NCBI GenBank assembly: GCA_023897205.1
Contig: JAHWDD010000033.1
Span: forward strand, 248,001 to 312,000
Direction of reading: 5' to 3'
From: Exophiala sp. HKRS030
Lineage: Eukaryota; Ascomycota; Eurotiomycetes; Chaetothyriales; Herpotrichiellaceae
Length of the DNA: 64,000 bases
This document shows, one piece after another, positions 24,793 to 35,183 of this stretch. The notes below the pieces were generated by a model. The model had not been told where the DNA came from, ran no database searches, and saw nothing but the letters and a program-made list of their open reading frames with translations. A program made the position numbers and the translations under genes. Numbering within the stretch: the stretch's first letter is position 1; each line of letters opens with the position of its first letter.

Positions 24793-25530
24793 TCACTTCT
24801 CTATCTGACTGCCAATAGGAATATCTGATCCTGTCCATTCCTCAATGATCGCGGCAGGCACATCTCTGACAAAAATGTGGATGTGCTCGATGCCCGGAAT
24901 GGACTGAAGAGCCGTCCAGTTTCTAAACCACATTACCTTCTCCTCATGCCCTGGTAGTCCCTTAACACGATTGACAAAGGTCTTTTGTACAAAATCTTCA
25001 ACCTGAAGTCTTGATTTGGGAGTCATATCCCCTCTGGTTGGTTCTGACTCCAAGCGATTTTTGAGCCACACAATAATGTGAGTGATGCCGGGGTCGTCAT
25101 AACCGTAAGGCCAGTCATTTCGAAGGATCTTATAATCAGCAGGATCAGCGAAAGGTACCGTGTTTCTGACGGCAAATTGAGGACCGCTGCTCGCATTTGA
25201 CGAAGGCAGAGCAGTCCATTGTAGTCGAACAATCCTCACAAAGTTGGGTACACTGCCGTACTCTGCGCGCGTCTTGATTGACCACCTAATGTATCGTCTC
25301 AGATCCGAAGGCCAACGTCTTAATGCACTGAGATTGTGCTCGGCTAGACTTGTCAGGTGATTGCTTGTATTATTTTACTTGATGGAAAAGACATTAGTAG
25401 ACGAACCAATGACTTGCTTCAATTCGTCCCACGTCTGTGCGTGGAACTCATCGTCCCTTAGAGCCAAGTGAGCACGGTCGAGATCGGTCAAGGAAAATGG
25501 CAATTCGTCTTCGGACCATTCGAGGGCCAT
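24793..25530 (-). CDS. DUF3605 family protein (N-acetylglucosamine-induced protein 1-like)
   Basis: Two exons (25407-25530 and 24793-25343) joined across a 63-nt intron (donor GTTCGT, acceptor TCTAG) give 224 residues with consistent phase. The join produces ELKQVIAEHNLSALRRWPSD, followed by LRRYIRWSIKTRAEYG, the conserved entry to this fungal family. Further conserved-looking stretches are FADPADYKILRNDWPYG and GITHIIVWLKNRLE, then a final EHIHIFVRDV and EEWTG. The biochemical function is unknown; some members are induced by N-acetylglucosamine. The family name is from recall of the pattern. It is divergent from the cytochrome b5 reductase gene. Confidence 0.78.
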
Positions 25531-26124
25531 GGTATAGAACGGACTATTTCCGGAGTGTCGACTCTGGGAGAATAAGGGACCTAGCAGGCCACACAAGGAG
25601 AGAACACGAAATCAGTCGATCCGCCGGACAATTTGCCCAAAGGCGGAATTGAAAAACACGCCAAACTTTGTGTCAAGATGGAAGGAGCAACCCTTGAGAA
25701 TCCCTACAGGCTACCGCGAACTTCGGAAAGAGCCCCGCACTTTCTCAATATCTGCCAGAATCTTCAAAATTTTGGAGAGGCAGGGCAACGATAGATACTC
25801 GTTCCATACTGTTGTACATATCATCTCGCGTCGATCTTGTCTATTGCTTCATAACTTGTCAACCTTGACTACTCCGTGGACCTCGTGCTCCTGAAGCCTT
25901 CTCTTTCTCATTTAGAGCCCAGCCCCACAATGGCCTGAGGACGGTGACCTGCTATTCCCGTTCCCGACCCCGAACTGCGTCTGGTTCCGATCACCGCTGC
26001 ATAGAATCCAACCCCCTCTCCTGTACTTTTTTTCCTGCATCTCCCGACTTTCTTCTAATCCAATTCACGAGACTGTTGTCAAAGGCTGACGCGACGGGCG
26101 TAAGCATCGCACACTGCTGCAAAA
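25531..26124. promoter_or_regulatory. Divergent spacer between the DUF3605 gene and CBR1
   Basis: 594 nt between start codons. A CT-rich tract (about 25890-26060) precedes the CBR1 ATG, as is common in fungal 5' leaders. No gene is seen. Confidence 0.45.
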
Positions 26125-27171
26125 ATGAGGTATGAGCCTAGCAATAAATAATCGTTACTCGATGCTGATCATCCGCTCCATAGTTCGCCGTTTTCCCAAC
26201 AAAACATCACGGTGGTGTATCTTCCTTCAGTCCTCCTGATCGTCGGTGTGGCCTTTGTCAAGAAAGAATGGCTGCCATACGCTGCAGCCCTTGTCGCTGT
26301 TGTTGGCGGTCTAAAGGTGTTTACAGGCGGTGCACGTAAGTGTCTGACCAGAACCCATTAATTCTTGTGTTAATTAGCTAAATGCTTTGTAGCCAAACCT
26401 AGAAAGGTTCTCATTCCAGACCAATTCCAGCACTTCCCTGTGACCAAGATCACCAAGACATCGCACAACGTTTCGATTTACCGGCTTGGACTCCCCAAAC
26501 CCACCGATATCCTCGGTCTCCCCATCGGTCAGCACATCTCTCTGGCGGCCACGCCAAAAGGAGCAGAGAAAGAAGTTGTTCGATCATACACCCCAATCTC
26601 ATCTGATGAGGACCAGGGTTACGTCGACTTGATGATCAAGGCATACCCTCAGGGCAACATCAGCGCACATATGACTACACTAAAAGTGGGAGACACGATC
26701 AAAGTGCGAGGACCGAAAGGCGCAATGGTATACACACCGAATCTGGCTAAGCATATCGGCATGATTGCTGGTGGAACTGGCATTACTCCTATGCTTCAAA
26801 TTGCCCGAGCAATCAGCCGCGAACGACCAAGTAAGGGAGGGAAAGACACAACGAAAGTGGATCTGATTTTCGCCAATGTAAACCCCGAGGACATTTTGCT
26901 CAAGGAAGAAATCGATGCCCTAGCAAGAGAAGATCCTAATTTCAACGTGTACTATGTCCTCAACAATCCTCCAGAGAAGTGGGACGGTGGCGTAGGCTTT
27001 GTAACTCCAGATATGATCAAGGCCAAATTACCAGCTCCAAGTCCAGACGTCAAGATCTTGTTGTGCGGCCCTCCGCCTATGATCAGTGCTCTGAAGAAGG
27101 CAACAGAAGCGCTTGGATTCCAGAAAGCGAGACCAGTGAGCAAGTTGGAAGATCAGGTCTTCTGTTTCTAG
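26125..27171 (+). CDS. cbr1: NADH-cytochrome b5 reductase (Cbr1)
   Basis: Transfers electrons from NADH to cytochrome b5 for desaturases, sterol enzymes and related pathways, anchored in the ER or outer mitochondrial membrane. Exons are 26125-26129, 26184-26335 and 26393-27171 (introns of 54 and 57 nt), giving 311 residues. The first coding exon is only ATGAG. Splicing gives [20 protein letters not shown], a hydrophobic anchor (about 10-45), then the FAD-binding motif RSYTPISS (about 112), the Gly-rich [14 protein letters not shown] (NADH site), and CGPPPM near the C-terminus. It ends in VFCF, as in fungal Cbr1. All key motifs are present. Confidence 0.95.
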
Positions 27172-28356
27172 ATGACATACATTTGGTTCAACATGGTTAG
27201 GAACAAGTCTCGTGCACCAAGCCTTGAGCCTAGTGGACGAAGTATATCGTACACAATAGAACCAAGAATCACAAGGGATTAAAAACTAGCTATGATCTCC
27301 AGGTCGACTTGCGTGGCTCGGCGTGGGTCCGGGATATTGGCATATGTTGAATCAATGATCACCGACGACAGGCGGATTCTTGACAATTTATCGCCGCGGC
27401 TGCGATTTCATGCTACACAATGGTGTTGAGTTGACTCTGGGGAATGCACTATGGCCATGTGCCACGTACGTGTTAGTCAGTCGTAACAAGCTACTTGCCA
27501 ACCTGAACGTTGGATGCGTGGGGCGGTATGAAGTATAGATTTTGATGCTTATCTTATCTTGTCCAACTTACTCCGTACACTCTGCGACTCTGGTCTCTCA
27601 CGTGGGCCTCCAGGCTGGTCGGCAGTCGCCCAAGACGATCCAAGTGGCTACGCCTTTGACGTCATCTGTCCACTCTCCGCCCACCAGCAAGTTGGCAATA
27701 ACATTTCGCATAGCAAGTTGAGAGGCTTGTAGGAAATGATCACCATCACAATAAACACCACCTAGATTTCAAGCAAAAGATCTAACCGAAGACAAGCCAC
27801 GTAGGAACGCGTGGCTGAGCATCTGGGCAAATGCGACTAATCGCAGGACTTCCAATGGACCAACTCAGGTACCTGAACCAAACAGCCAATCCGCGCTTGC
27901 ACAGATAACCCTTTACCGGATGCGTGCCCTGTCATGCTAACTAGTTAGTTGCCTAAGGTCGATGATGTCGCCCAAGCCTTTGGCCTCAGGCTTTTGAACT
28001 TGGAATGATGCTGCCATATAGCACTAACCAGTACAACGCATGTATACCAAGGTCATTGATTATTTAGTGGTCATGTCCCCCTGTAGTACTTCTGTTCACT
28101 ATCATTGACGAACCAGACCAACGATCTATGCTGAATTGTTTTTTTGAGCGTGCTAATCTGTGCTATTGATACCCTGTTGAGCGTGCCTTGCTTCTAAAGA
28201 TCAACGAAGACCTGTACATTATCACGATAGACAAGAACCCAGCGAATCGAGCGAATTCAAAGACCTCGAGAAACTCGGAGAACCCAGACTCACGAGTACT
28301 TACCAGGACAAGGCTCGTGGAACGTTATACGGTCAGAGCACGGGGGAACTAGAACC
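27172..28356. other. Intergenic 1.2 kb before the GH128 gene
   Basis: Contains the third TAACTAGTTA palindrome (27938-27947). Some A/T-rich stretches and CCACGTA/ACGTGG-like words occur. No coding region can be supported. Confidence 0.5.
27938..27947. repeat. TAACTAGTTA palindrome, copy 3
   Basis: A perfect copy in GCTAACTAGTTAGTTGCC. A near copy (TAACTAGTTG) sits at 48337-48346. Confidence 0.6.
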
Positions 28357-29325
28357 ATGAAGTCCCAGGCTATCCTGTCGTCACCACTGCTACTACTCCT
28401 CTCCAACATCTTCACTCCTGCCGTTGTCTTAGCTCAAAGCTCCTATCCCAAGCGCGGCCTGATATACATCGACGGGCGGAGAGAGGACTACGATGTCTTT
28501 GTCAGCTCTAAATCTCCATTGACATGGTATTATTCATACTCGCCCTGGCCGACGTTGACGTCATGGTCGACGAATTTCGCGCCCATGATCCATGGGGTCA
28601 ACGACGCCAGCGCTGCTGTCGACACGATAAAGTCGTTATTGAATGGAACCCAGGCACTCGGGGCCAACACCCTGACACACGTTCTCTCGTTCAATGAACC
28701 CGACGGGGACACCGACAGCGGCAGCAGTGATTCCTCACCCCGCCATTCCGCCGAGGTCTATCTCGAATACATCGCTCCGCTTCGAGAAGCGCCCTACAAT
28801 CTCAAGGTCTCGGTGCCCGCCACCACAGGGTCGCCTAGGGGGCTGGAATGGCTCCGCGACTTCAACGAGTCCTGCTGGGACCAAAATGAAGATGCAGGCT
28901 GCGAATTCGACTTTGTTGCGACGCATTGGTATGGAGATTTCGCTAGCATGGCATCGTGGCTCGGCACGATTCACGACCTGTACCCGGATTTACCGGTGTG
29001 GTTGACGGAATTTGCCATCCCGCAATTGGACGACGAACAGACAAGGGCGTTCATGAATCAGAGTCTGCCCTACCTTGATGGATTGGAGTATGTTGAGAGA
29101 TACTCCTGGTTTGGAACGTTTAGAGACGACGATGCCAATGAGTGGACGGGTGACGGGGTGAGCATGTTGGACGGCGATGGTGAGCTGTCAGATCTGGGTG
29201 CCGAGTATCTGGGTGGTGATCAAGCCGGGTTTCATTCAGGACAAGATGGTGCTGCATCGTCGTTGCACTGCAGTTTGTTGCTTGTCGTGAGCGTTGCCCT
29301 ATGCTCTGTGGCAATGATGATGTGA
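28357..29325 (+). CDS. GPI-anchored glycoside hydrolase family 128 (Asl1-like) endo-beta-1,3-glucanase
   Basis: A wall-acting enzyme of 322 residues in one exon. Residues 1-26 form a signal peptide ending near VVLAQSS. The TIM-barrel core has the two acidic residues expected for this family, in VLSFNEPDG (about 115) and VWLTEFAIP (about 218), and other family segments such as FVATHWYGDF and YSWFGTF. Several N-glycosylation sequons occur. The C-terminus is a hydrophobic tail (SLLLVVSVALCSVAMMM) preceded by small residues (GQDGAASS), as in GPI-anchored proteins. It probably remodels or degrades beta-1,3-glucan at the cell surface. Confidence 0.88.
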   Translation: MKSQAILSSPLLLLLSNIFTPAVVLAQSSYPKRGLIYIDGRREDYDVFVSSKSPLTWYYSYSPWPTLTSWSTNFAPMIHGVNDASAAVDTIKSLLNGTQALGANTLTHVLSFNEPDGDTDSGSSDSSPRHSAEVYLEYIAPLREAPYNLKVSVPATTGSPRGLEWLRDFNESCWDQNEDAGCEFDFVATHWYGDFASMASWLGTIHDLYPDLPVWLTEFAIPQLDDEQTRAFMNQSLPYLDGLEYVERYSWFGTFRDDDANEWTGDGVSMLDGDGELSDLGAEYLGGDQAGFHSGQDGAASSLHCSLLLVVSVALCSVAMMM

Positions 29326-30465
29326 GAGCAGACTTCATTGTGCTATCAAATGCTGAGGGATTTTGTCGACGTAGTAGCTTTCAGCGAGAGCAGTCATTGC
29401 GTAAGTTCAATGGGCTGATTTTCTCCTGCAATTGAGCCCGTCGATGTTTGGGTACTCACCACCTACCGAAAGATGGATCAGGCTACAGGAATAACAGTGT
29501 ACATTGTCACCGGTTAGGTCGCTTGTGGCAATGGTTAGAATGGCTCGGTAGATGTGTTGGTAGGCATGATAGCTTGAAAAACAAGGTTGTGCCCGTCCCA
29601 AATTCTCCGACTTCCAAAAATCCAAGGCCATGATTGGCTCCAGCTCGACCCGTCTGAGTGGTTTGGAAGGAGCGATGGGTCGCCGTGAGCGCCTACCCCC
29701 GTTCAGGGACTTCTCAGAGGTGCCACGTCAGTCGAATTGACATCTTGACTTCCAACCATCGATCGTTCTTTTGACTTCGTCTACCAGGCTATCAAGCGCC
29801 GACCCAAAAAGCAACCGTCTATAACTGTCTTGCGTTTCGATGCCTCGGATTCGTGCTAGGGTTCGGATGGGTACAGCGTCAGGCATCTCACGTGAGAGGT
29901 CTCGCCAACCACAGTCGATGAATTTAGACCCCATGTATCGCGCGGCTAAAGATCACCGAATATGGCTCTGGTTGCAGCACCGGTTGACAATCCACGTTGC
30001 TTGTCACTATTCTTGTGTCTATCGACCTCTGGGAAACCTTTGCAAAGGACATGGCGGTTGCTTCCGTTGTTGCTTTACTCGATCAACATATTGTTGCTCG
30101 CGCGGAGGCGAAGCAGTTGACCATATCATGCACCACATGTATCTCTACTTGCAAGATATGTCCAATGACAACGCGAAATTTTGTCAATTTGGAAACAGTA
30201 ACATTGGGCAACTATTTATGAACATCAGTGAGGCTGAGGATGGTAAGGAAAGGTAAGGAAGGCAGAGCCGCAAAGGCAAGTTTCAATCTTTAGAATACCC
30301 TCTTGATCTGCTACTCCTGATCTCTGCATATGTTTGTCACTTGTGACGACCTAATTGGTTTTCTTCTTGTGAAAAACTGCATGCCAATCGCCGAAATGTC
30401 CTTAAGTCACTGATTGATAGCACCCGAATCTCTCATGCGTTTCTCTCACTGAGTGACTCTCTCTA
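29326..30465. other. Intergenic 1.14 kb
   Basis: Several open frames of 60-140 codons lie here; none has recognisable domains. An unrecognised upstream exon of the next gene is possible, since its relatives often carry extra N-terminal sequence, but no splice pair could be assigned. Confidence 0.4.
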
Positions 30466-32808
30466 ATGCACCCAGCATTGGACCCAGCGGCGAACATCTA
30501 TGAGGGTGTGTGGATTAACTGGTCAAGAGGCAGTGTATGGGGCCTCACTTGGACATTATGTCCTACCCAGGCGGTCATATTGACAAATTCTATGGCTGTT
30601 TTCGTCACTCTTGCTGGAGTTCAACTATGGACTATCGTTCGTTACACCATACACCATCTCGGAGCCTTGAGACAGTCCGAGGTATCGTCACCATTCTCGC
30701 AAAAAGAACAACTCATTCTACGGAACGCAGACACCGCTTTTGCCACAGCACGGCTAATCCTGAATTTAGCCTGGAACGATCGACGGAGCACAGGGAAACG
30801 TTCAGTACGAGCGTATTCTATAGGAATTACTGCCCTGGTGTATGCAGTACTATTCATGGCGGCAGGGGTTTTCTCTAACAAGGCTATTAGTGCTAGCACG
30901 ATCAATGGCAGCTGGGAAGTCCTCTCCAGAAGTGAAAATTGTGGTGTGTGGAATCAAACGTACCTCGATCTGGTTGGGAATGCCATCTTTCAAAATGAGA
31001 ATGAGCTCGAAATGTTCGTACAGTTTGGCGCGAAGCTGGCTGAGGATGTTCAGCGGAGTCTCGAGTATGCGCAAGAATGCTACCTATCGGACACATCCAA
31101 GAATTTCATGCCATCCACCTGCAATTCGTTAAGAGCTCCAAAAGTTTCTTGGAATACGCAAAAAGGCTCCTGTCCCTTTACCTCAGACCTTTGCCAAAAC
31201 ACAACTCAGTCTATCATCTTTGATACTGGCCAGATTGATTCACACGACATATTAGGTATCAACGCAAAACCCAGCGAACGTCTCAAATACCGCAGAGTCA
31301 CAACTTGCGCCGTGCTCAACAATTTGGACTATGTGCAAGGGTGGGATGGCACAGTGGTGAACAGCTCCAGTCCGAAGCCTCCCCCAGAAACGGCTTTTGC
31401 CTATTACGGACCATCACTCTACAAAGAAACTAACTGGACCTATTCATACTCGAATTTCGCGTCCTTTTATGATGAGTTCTCGGCCGAAGTTACGCTACCC
31501 TATAACTTGGGCACTGCTACAGAATGGGCTCCTAGTGATCCCCAGTATAGTGTCGACGACTTTGAAGCACTTCCCGCTCTACGACAAGAAAACGCCGACC
31601 TCACACTTTTCTTTCTCGGTTTCTCTGGAATGTATCTACAGTCAATAGACGATCCATGGTTCTTAGCACAGACGCCACAGCCCTTTGATAGTCCCTTGCC
31701 GTTCCTGAGAACACGATTCGCTCGCGACAGGGCCATCAGCACGCTTGGCTGTGTAGAAAAGCACAGCTTCTGCACAAACAACGGGACGTGTACGGACTTG
31801 CAAGGGTTTGACCAAGTTCAAAACGATGTCACGTTTAATTCAGCTCTCACGCCGGTTCAAAACGTCACCTTCGATCGCATGTTACGTGCAGTGGCATTTT
31901 CCGTCATGGGGCATATTGTCGAAAACCTATCACAAACAACGACACCATTGCTCGCGAGCAGTTTGACTACGAGTGGCAAGTCTGGCGCAGTTATATCCGA
32001 ACCGTTCCCTGACAATCAATGGGAGCTGGAGCTAAACTACTGGCATTCAATAGCAATGGCACAGCTTCAACGAATCGTCTCAGAATATGCTACGGGTCAA
32101 ATCGCCCCTGAGCCACAACACGTCGCATACTTGCTACAGCCTACAGAGAACAAGGATATCTGGTTTTGCAATAACTTCGTGGTCCCTTCAACCATCTATC
32201 AGTCTTTTAGTGTAGTGGCTATTATACTGATAGTTATCCTCGGTACCCTTATAATTATTTCGAGTCTTATCATAGAGAGCCTTGTCTCACTGGCGCGACA
32301 ATGTTTACGAAAAGCACCAGCACCCAGGGCTTGGTATGAGGATAGTTTGCTAAGCCTGCGAAGCTCCGATTTCAAGAGATCCTCTCGGCCGCCGCGGCCG
32401 CCACCAAAGGACTTCGGGTACTGTCCGCGTCCCCGACGACGATGGCCTAGTGAGGAGCACGAATTGAGACATCTTAGTGTATCGGCAAGCGAACGCAGAA
32501 GATCTTCCCAAGCTCTGCCACTTGAAGACCTTAGCACTTCCAGTGATTCTCGGAAAAGCATTTGGTCGATTCCTATCAGAATGCAATATGAACAAGTTGC
32601 TCAGCCTACGGTAGCCTCACGTAAGCTTTCCAGCATGGCTCGTGTTAACCCTCTTCGCCTCGATGTGGGCAGGTGCAAGCGGACTAGCATCACCCAAAGC
32701 ACACCTTCAAATGTGCGTTACCAACCACCGTTGCCGCTGTCACACAACCAACAGACAGAAACTGGAGAGTATTTCCAGTCTGCTGTCGGCAAGACCACGT
32801 GGATTTGA
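30466..32808 (+). CDS. Fungal multi-pass membrane protein of unknown function
   Basis: 780 residues in one exon. The N-terminus NIYEGVWINWSRGSVWGLTW matches a widespread, expanded and uncharacterised family of Pezizomycotina that starts with a G-x-W-x-N-W-S-x-G pattern, followed by two hydrophobic helices and LILRNADTAFATARLILNL. Hydrophobic segments lie at about 38-62, 120-142 and 595-625. Between the last two is a large, presumably extracellular region of about 450 residues with many Cys (for example CNSLRAPKVSW, GSCPFTSDLCQNTTQ, CTNNGTCTDL) and N-x-S/T sites. The C-terminal 150 residues are basic and Ser/Pro-rich, presumably cytosolic. I know of no function. It is convergent with the small peptide gene, 222 nt away. 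Confidence 0.75.
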   Translation: MHPALDPAANIYEGVWINWSRGSVWGLTWTLCPTQAVILTNSMAVFVTLAGVQLWTIVRYTIHHLGALRQSEVSSPFSQKEQLILRNADTAFATARLILNLAWNDRRSTGKRSVRAYSIGITALVYAVLFMAAGVFSNKAISASTINGSWEVLSRSENCGVWNQTYLDLVGNAIFQNENELEMFVQFGAKLAEDVQRSLEYAQECYLSDTSKNFMPSTCNSLRAPKVSWNTQKGSCPFTSDLCQNTTQSIIFDTGQIDSHDILGINAKPSERLKYRRVTTCAVLNNLDYVQGWDGTVVNSSSPKPPPETAFAYYGPSLYKETNWTYSYSNFASFYDEFSAEVTLPYNLGTATEWAPSDPQYSVDDFEALPALRQENADLTLFFLGFSGMYLQSIDDPWFLAQTPQPFDSPLPFLRTRFARDRAISTLGCVEKHSFCTNNGTCTDLQGFDQVQNDVTFNSALTPVQNVTFDRMLRAVAFSVMGHIVENLSQTTTPLLASSLTTSGKSGAVISEPFPDNQWELELNYWHSIAMAQLQRIVSEYATGQIAPEPQHVAYLLQPTENKDIWFCNNFVVPSTIYQSFSVVAIILIVILGTLIIISSLIIESLVSLARQCLRKAPAPRAWYEDSLLSLRSSDFKRSSRPPRPPPKDFGYCPRPRRRWPSEEHELRHLSVSASERRRSSQALPLEDLSTSSDSRKSIWSIPIRMQYEQVAQPTVASRKLSSMARVNPLRLDVGRCKRTSITQSTPSNVRYQPPLPLSHNQQTETGEYFQSAVGKTTWI

Positions 32809-33030
32809 TACAGAATGATCTTCGGCCTCTTCATCGAAGGAGAAACACGAGACATCTGTCTCCTCGACTTGCCTCTGGTCCATACGAGGCAATCAAGGAG
32901 CGATAAGTGATCAATCTTCGAAAGCCTTCGTGCCTCCTGTGCCTCGGACCACGTGTCCTTGTCGTCGAACTGAAACGGGTGGAGTTTGCAATCGTCGAGT
33001 GAGTCGGTTCACAAAATGAGACGCCAGATT

Positions 33031-33347
33031 TCAGAAGCCGCCACCACCATGTGTACGACCGGCTCCACTGACGCCACGGTCTTCAAGCTCGTTCCTCTTG
33101 AACCCGCCGCCGCCGTGAGTACGACCTGCACCACTGACACCACGTTCATCTATTTGACTTCGTTTGAAGCCGCCACCGCCATGAGTACGCCCTGCACCGC
33201 TGACACCACGTTCCAGCAAACCTTTTTCTTGTCAGCATATTGCACAAAGTAGTACGATTGGCTCACAAACATACCCGCAGGATTATCAATAGGAGCGGCC
33301 ATAGCTGCCGTAACCATGAGAGTGACTAGGACAGTGAAGAACTTCAT
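33031..33347 (-). CDS. Secreted repeat-peptide precursor with Kex2 sites (three identical Gly-rich units)
   Basis: Two exons, 33275-33347 and 33031-33221, join over a 53-nt intron (donor GTATGT, branch GCTGAC, acceptor AAAAG) in phase 1, giving 87 residues. Residues 1-18 are a clear signal peptide (MKFFTVLVTLMVTAAMAA). A short pro-region (PIDNPAGGLLE) leads into three copies of RGVSGAGRTHGGGGF. Copies 1 and 2 are followed by Lys-Arg and an acidic spacer (SQIDE, NELED); copy 3 ends at the stop codon, so every unit would have the same C-terminal Phe after Kex2 and basic-residue trimming. No Cys or Tyr is in the unit. The layout is that of alpha-factor-like and KEP-type precursors, but the unit is not the known WC-x-x-P-G-Q pheromone type. 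No tailoring gene of the UstY kind is nearby. Function unknown. Confidence 0.85.
33034..33210 (-). repeat. Tandem 66-nt repeat encoding the secreted peptide (three units)
   Basis: Units at 33166-33210, 33100-33144 and 33034-33078, each 45 nt, separated by 21-nt segments coding KR plus a five-residue acidic spacer. All three translate to the same 15 residues. DNA differences between units are 5 (1 vs 2), 8 (2 vs 3) and 7 (1 vs 3), all synonymous. Confidence 0.9.
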
Positions 33348-35183
33348 GATTGTGCAAGAATGTCTTGAGCGATGACCTTATCGACTAAGGTGCAATGTGT
33401 AAGAATGCAAAAGATTTATGCTGCCTGCAGCAAGGATGGCTCTGAAATATGATGGTCAACAAGCTGTGCCAAGCACAATGGAAGGCACCGAGTGCAAGAG
33501 GAGTTTGATGGGGGAATTGTGTTGTTGAGAAAAGAAAGGAATTACAGCCAGTGGAGCTTTCGACGTATTTAACATATCGAACTGCTTGAGTCTCAGAGGC
33601 CTTGCATGATGCTGGACAACCATGTGCGAAGCACGCCCGCGTTCAGGCGCGCGACAAATGCAACAGTTAGGTAAGGTGGAAGCTTGAACGAAGTCATCCT
33701 AAAGCTCGGACATTTCGAAAACCCTTGTACAATGATGGCGGCTTTTCGGCAAGGCTAGCTTCATTATTGGCTCAATGGAGGCAGTCTTGCCAGGGCGCTC
33801 AGAAGTGGGACGAGCACGAACGAAGACAACGAATTACGATTTACGAATTGACGATTATGATAATGCTGGTCTGCAACAGGAGTCCTGGAGGCGTTTTAGT
33901 CTGAAACTGCACAGCAGGATGTACGAGAGCAACACTTGGGGTTACGAATCATGGTCGACTTGGAAAAAGAGCAGTGGGATTGGGATGGTCGTCACACAGG
34001 TCATTGAGCAGGGAAAGGACAAACCATGCGGCAGTTCCATTTGAAGGAAACCCAAAACGACAGAAGGCGCACTCGCTCTGTGGTGATTAAGCACCCAGTG
34101 AACTGGGAACATTGGTAAATGACAAAATACTGTGGCGCCAAAGAGGAGCAGCGAAGAAGCCTTGCAACAAAGGATTCCCACATCATATCACCAGAAAAGG
34201 AGAGAGTGGATGGTACAAGTTGACCGGGTCTCACGCCTGGCGTTTGAGAGATGTCGAAAATCATTCAGTATTCCCCAACAAAGACCAGCATTTGTTCTTA
34301 GGAACTCAAGCACAAACTGGGTGCAAGAATTGATTGGAAAAGGCCTTTTCATCAAGTCGAATCGGTGTGCCTAGAAGTGACCAACAATTCCACTCAGGTC
34401 GAGGCTGATTGAAACAACCGTCCAAAGGCAATGAACCAATGATAAGGCAGGACGCTAAAGTGGCTGACCTTATGGAATGCAGGTACAGGCAATTTGGAGT
34501 TTCAGGCTAAGGAGACGCCCGTACTATTGGCCGCCGACCAACTACAGGCACCCACAAAAGCCATTTTGGGTGCCTTTGGGTGGTCGTCTTGGGTGGTCCT
34601 ATAGGCGGTCACTGGGTGTCTGCAGCTCCGAATACCCCCGCAGCCCGGCGGCCAGAAACTCCAACAAGAAGTCGAGCCTCAATCCATCGTTCAGACCGTC
34701 GTCCGTCGCGCCTGCCAAAATAACCCTACATCCTTTCCAAGGCAAGAGCATCATTTCAGCTCATTCCTTTTTTAAAATCATTCACAACAATATCATTGCC
34801 TTCGAGCTGTATCAAAACTCTCGACATCCGTCGACATCAGTCTGCTTTTGTGATGGTGTGCATATTATTGCGTATGTGAGACATCCCTTCTGTGCATGAC
34901 CGTTTTCGTGGCCATGGTCGCAGGTCCTTAATCATGGCTATCCCACGGCCATCACAAATTTACAGCGAACTCACTAACCCTGCCATACTTTGCGTCCACC
35001 ACACAATCGCAATCGACCCCTTTTCAAGCTCTTTCTCAAGCTCTTTCTCAGTCTTTTGTCATCTGTTCGGCGTTATCGCTTGCATTCAAGCTTCAGCTAC
35101 CTCCACTGGAAGAGTTATGTCCGTCTGCCTACGGCCGATGCCTCGCATCGCAAGCATTTATCACCGCAAGGCGCGCGGAATTC
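33348..35183. other. 1.8 kb between the peptide gene and LAG1
   Basis: A TTAAATA string on the minus strand (around 33567) is a possible TATA-like element for the peptide gene, about 220 nt before its ATG. A hairpin lies at 34535-34586. Some open frames of 70-140 codons show no protein character. A direct repeat of AAGCTCTTTCTC occurs near 35026-35050. Confidence 0.45.
34535..34586. repeat. Fold-back hairpin
   Basis: Left arm 34535-34553 and right arm 34568-34586 are inverted: CGACCA with TGGTCG and GGCACCC with GGGTGCC, separated by six unmatched positions. The inner AAAA (34556-34559) and TTTT (34564-34567) extend the stem around a GCCA loop. It may be a small fold-back element or a transcript structure. 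Confidence 0.6.

Noticed and set aside
29840..30256. Plus-strand 138-codon frame upstream of the membrane protein gene
   Set aside because: Cys/His-rich without a regular spacing and no splice pair into the next gene; probably chance.
33034..33210. CRISPR-like reading of the 66-nt repeats
   Set aside because: The repeats are in frame, coding, flanked by a signal peptide and splice sites, and differ only at synonymous positions in a eukaryotic genome.
33031..33347. Ustiloxin/dikaritin-type RiPP cluster
   Set aside because: The unit has no Tyr or other typical cyclisation residue, and no DUF3328 (UstY) or tyrosinase gene lies in the window.
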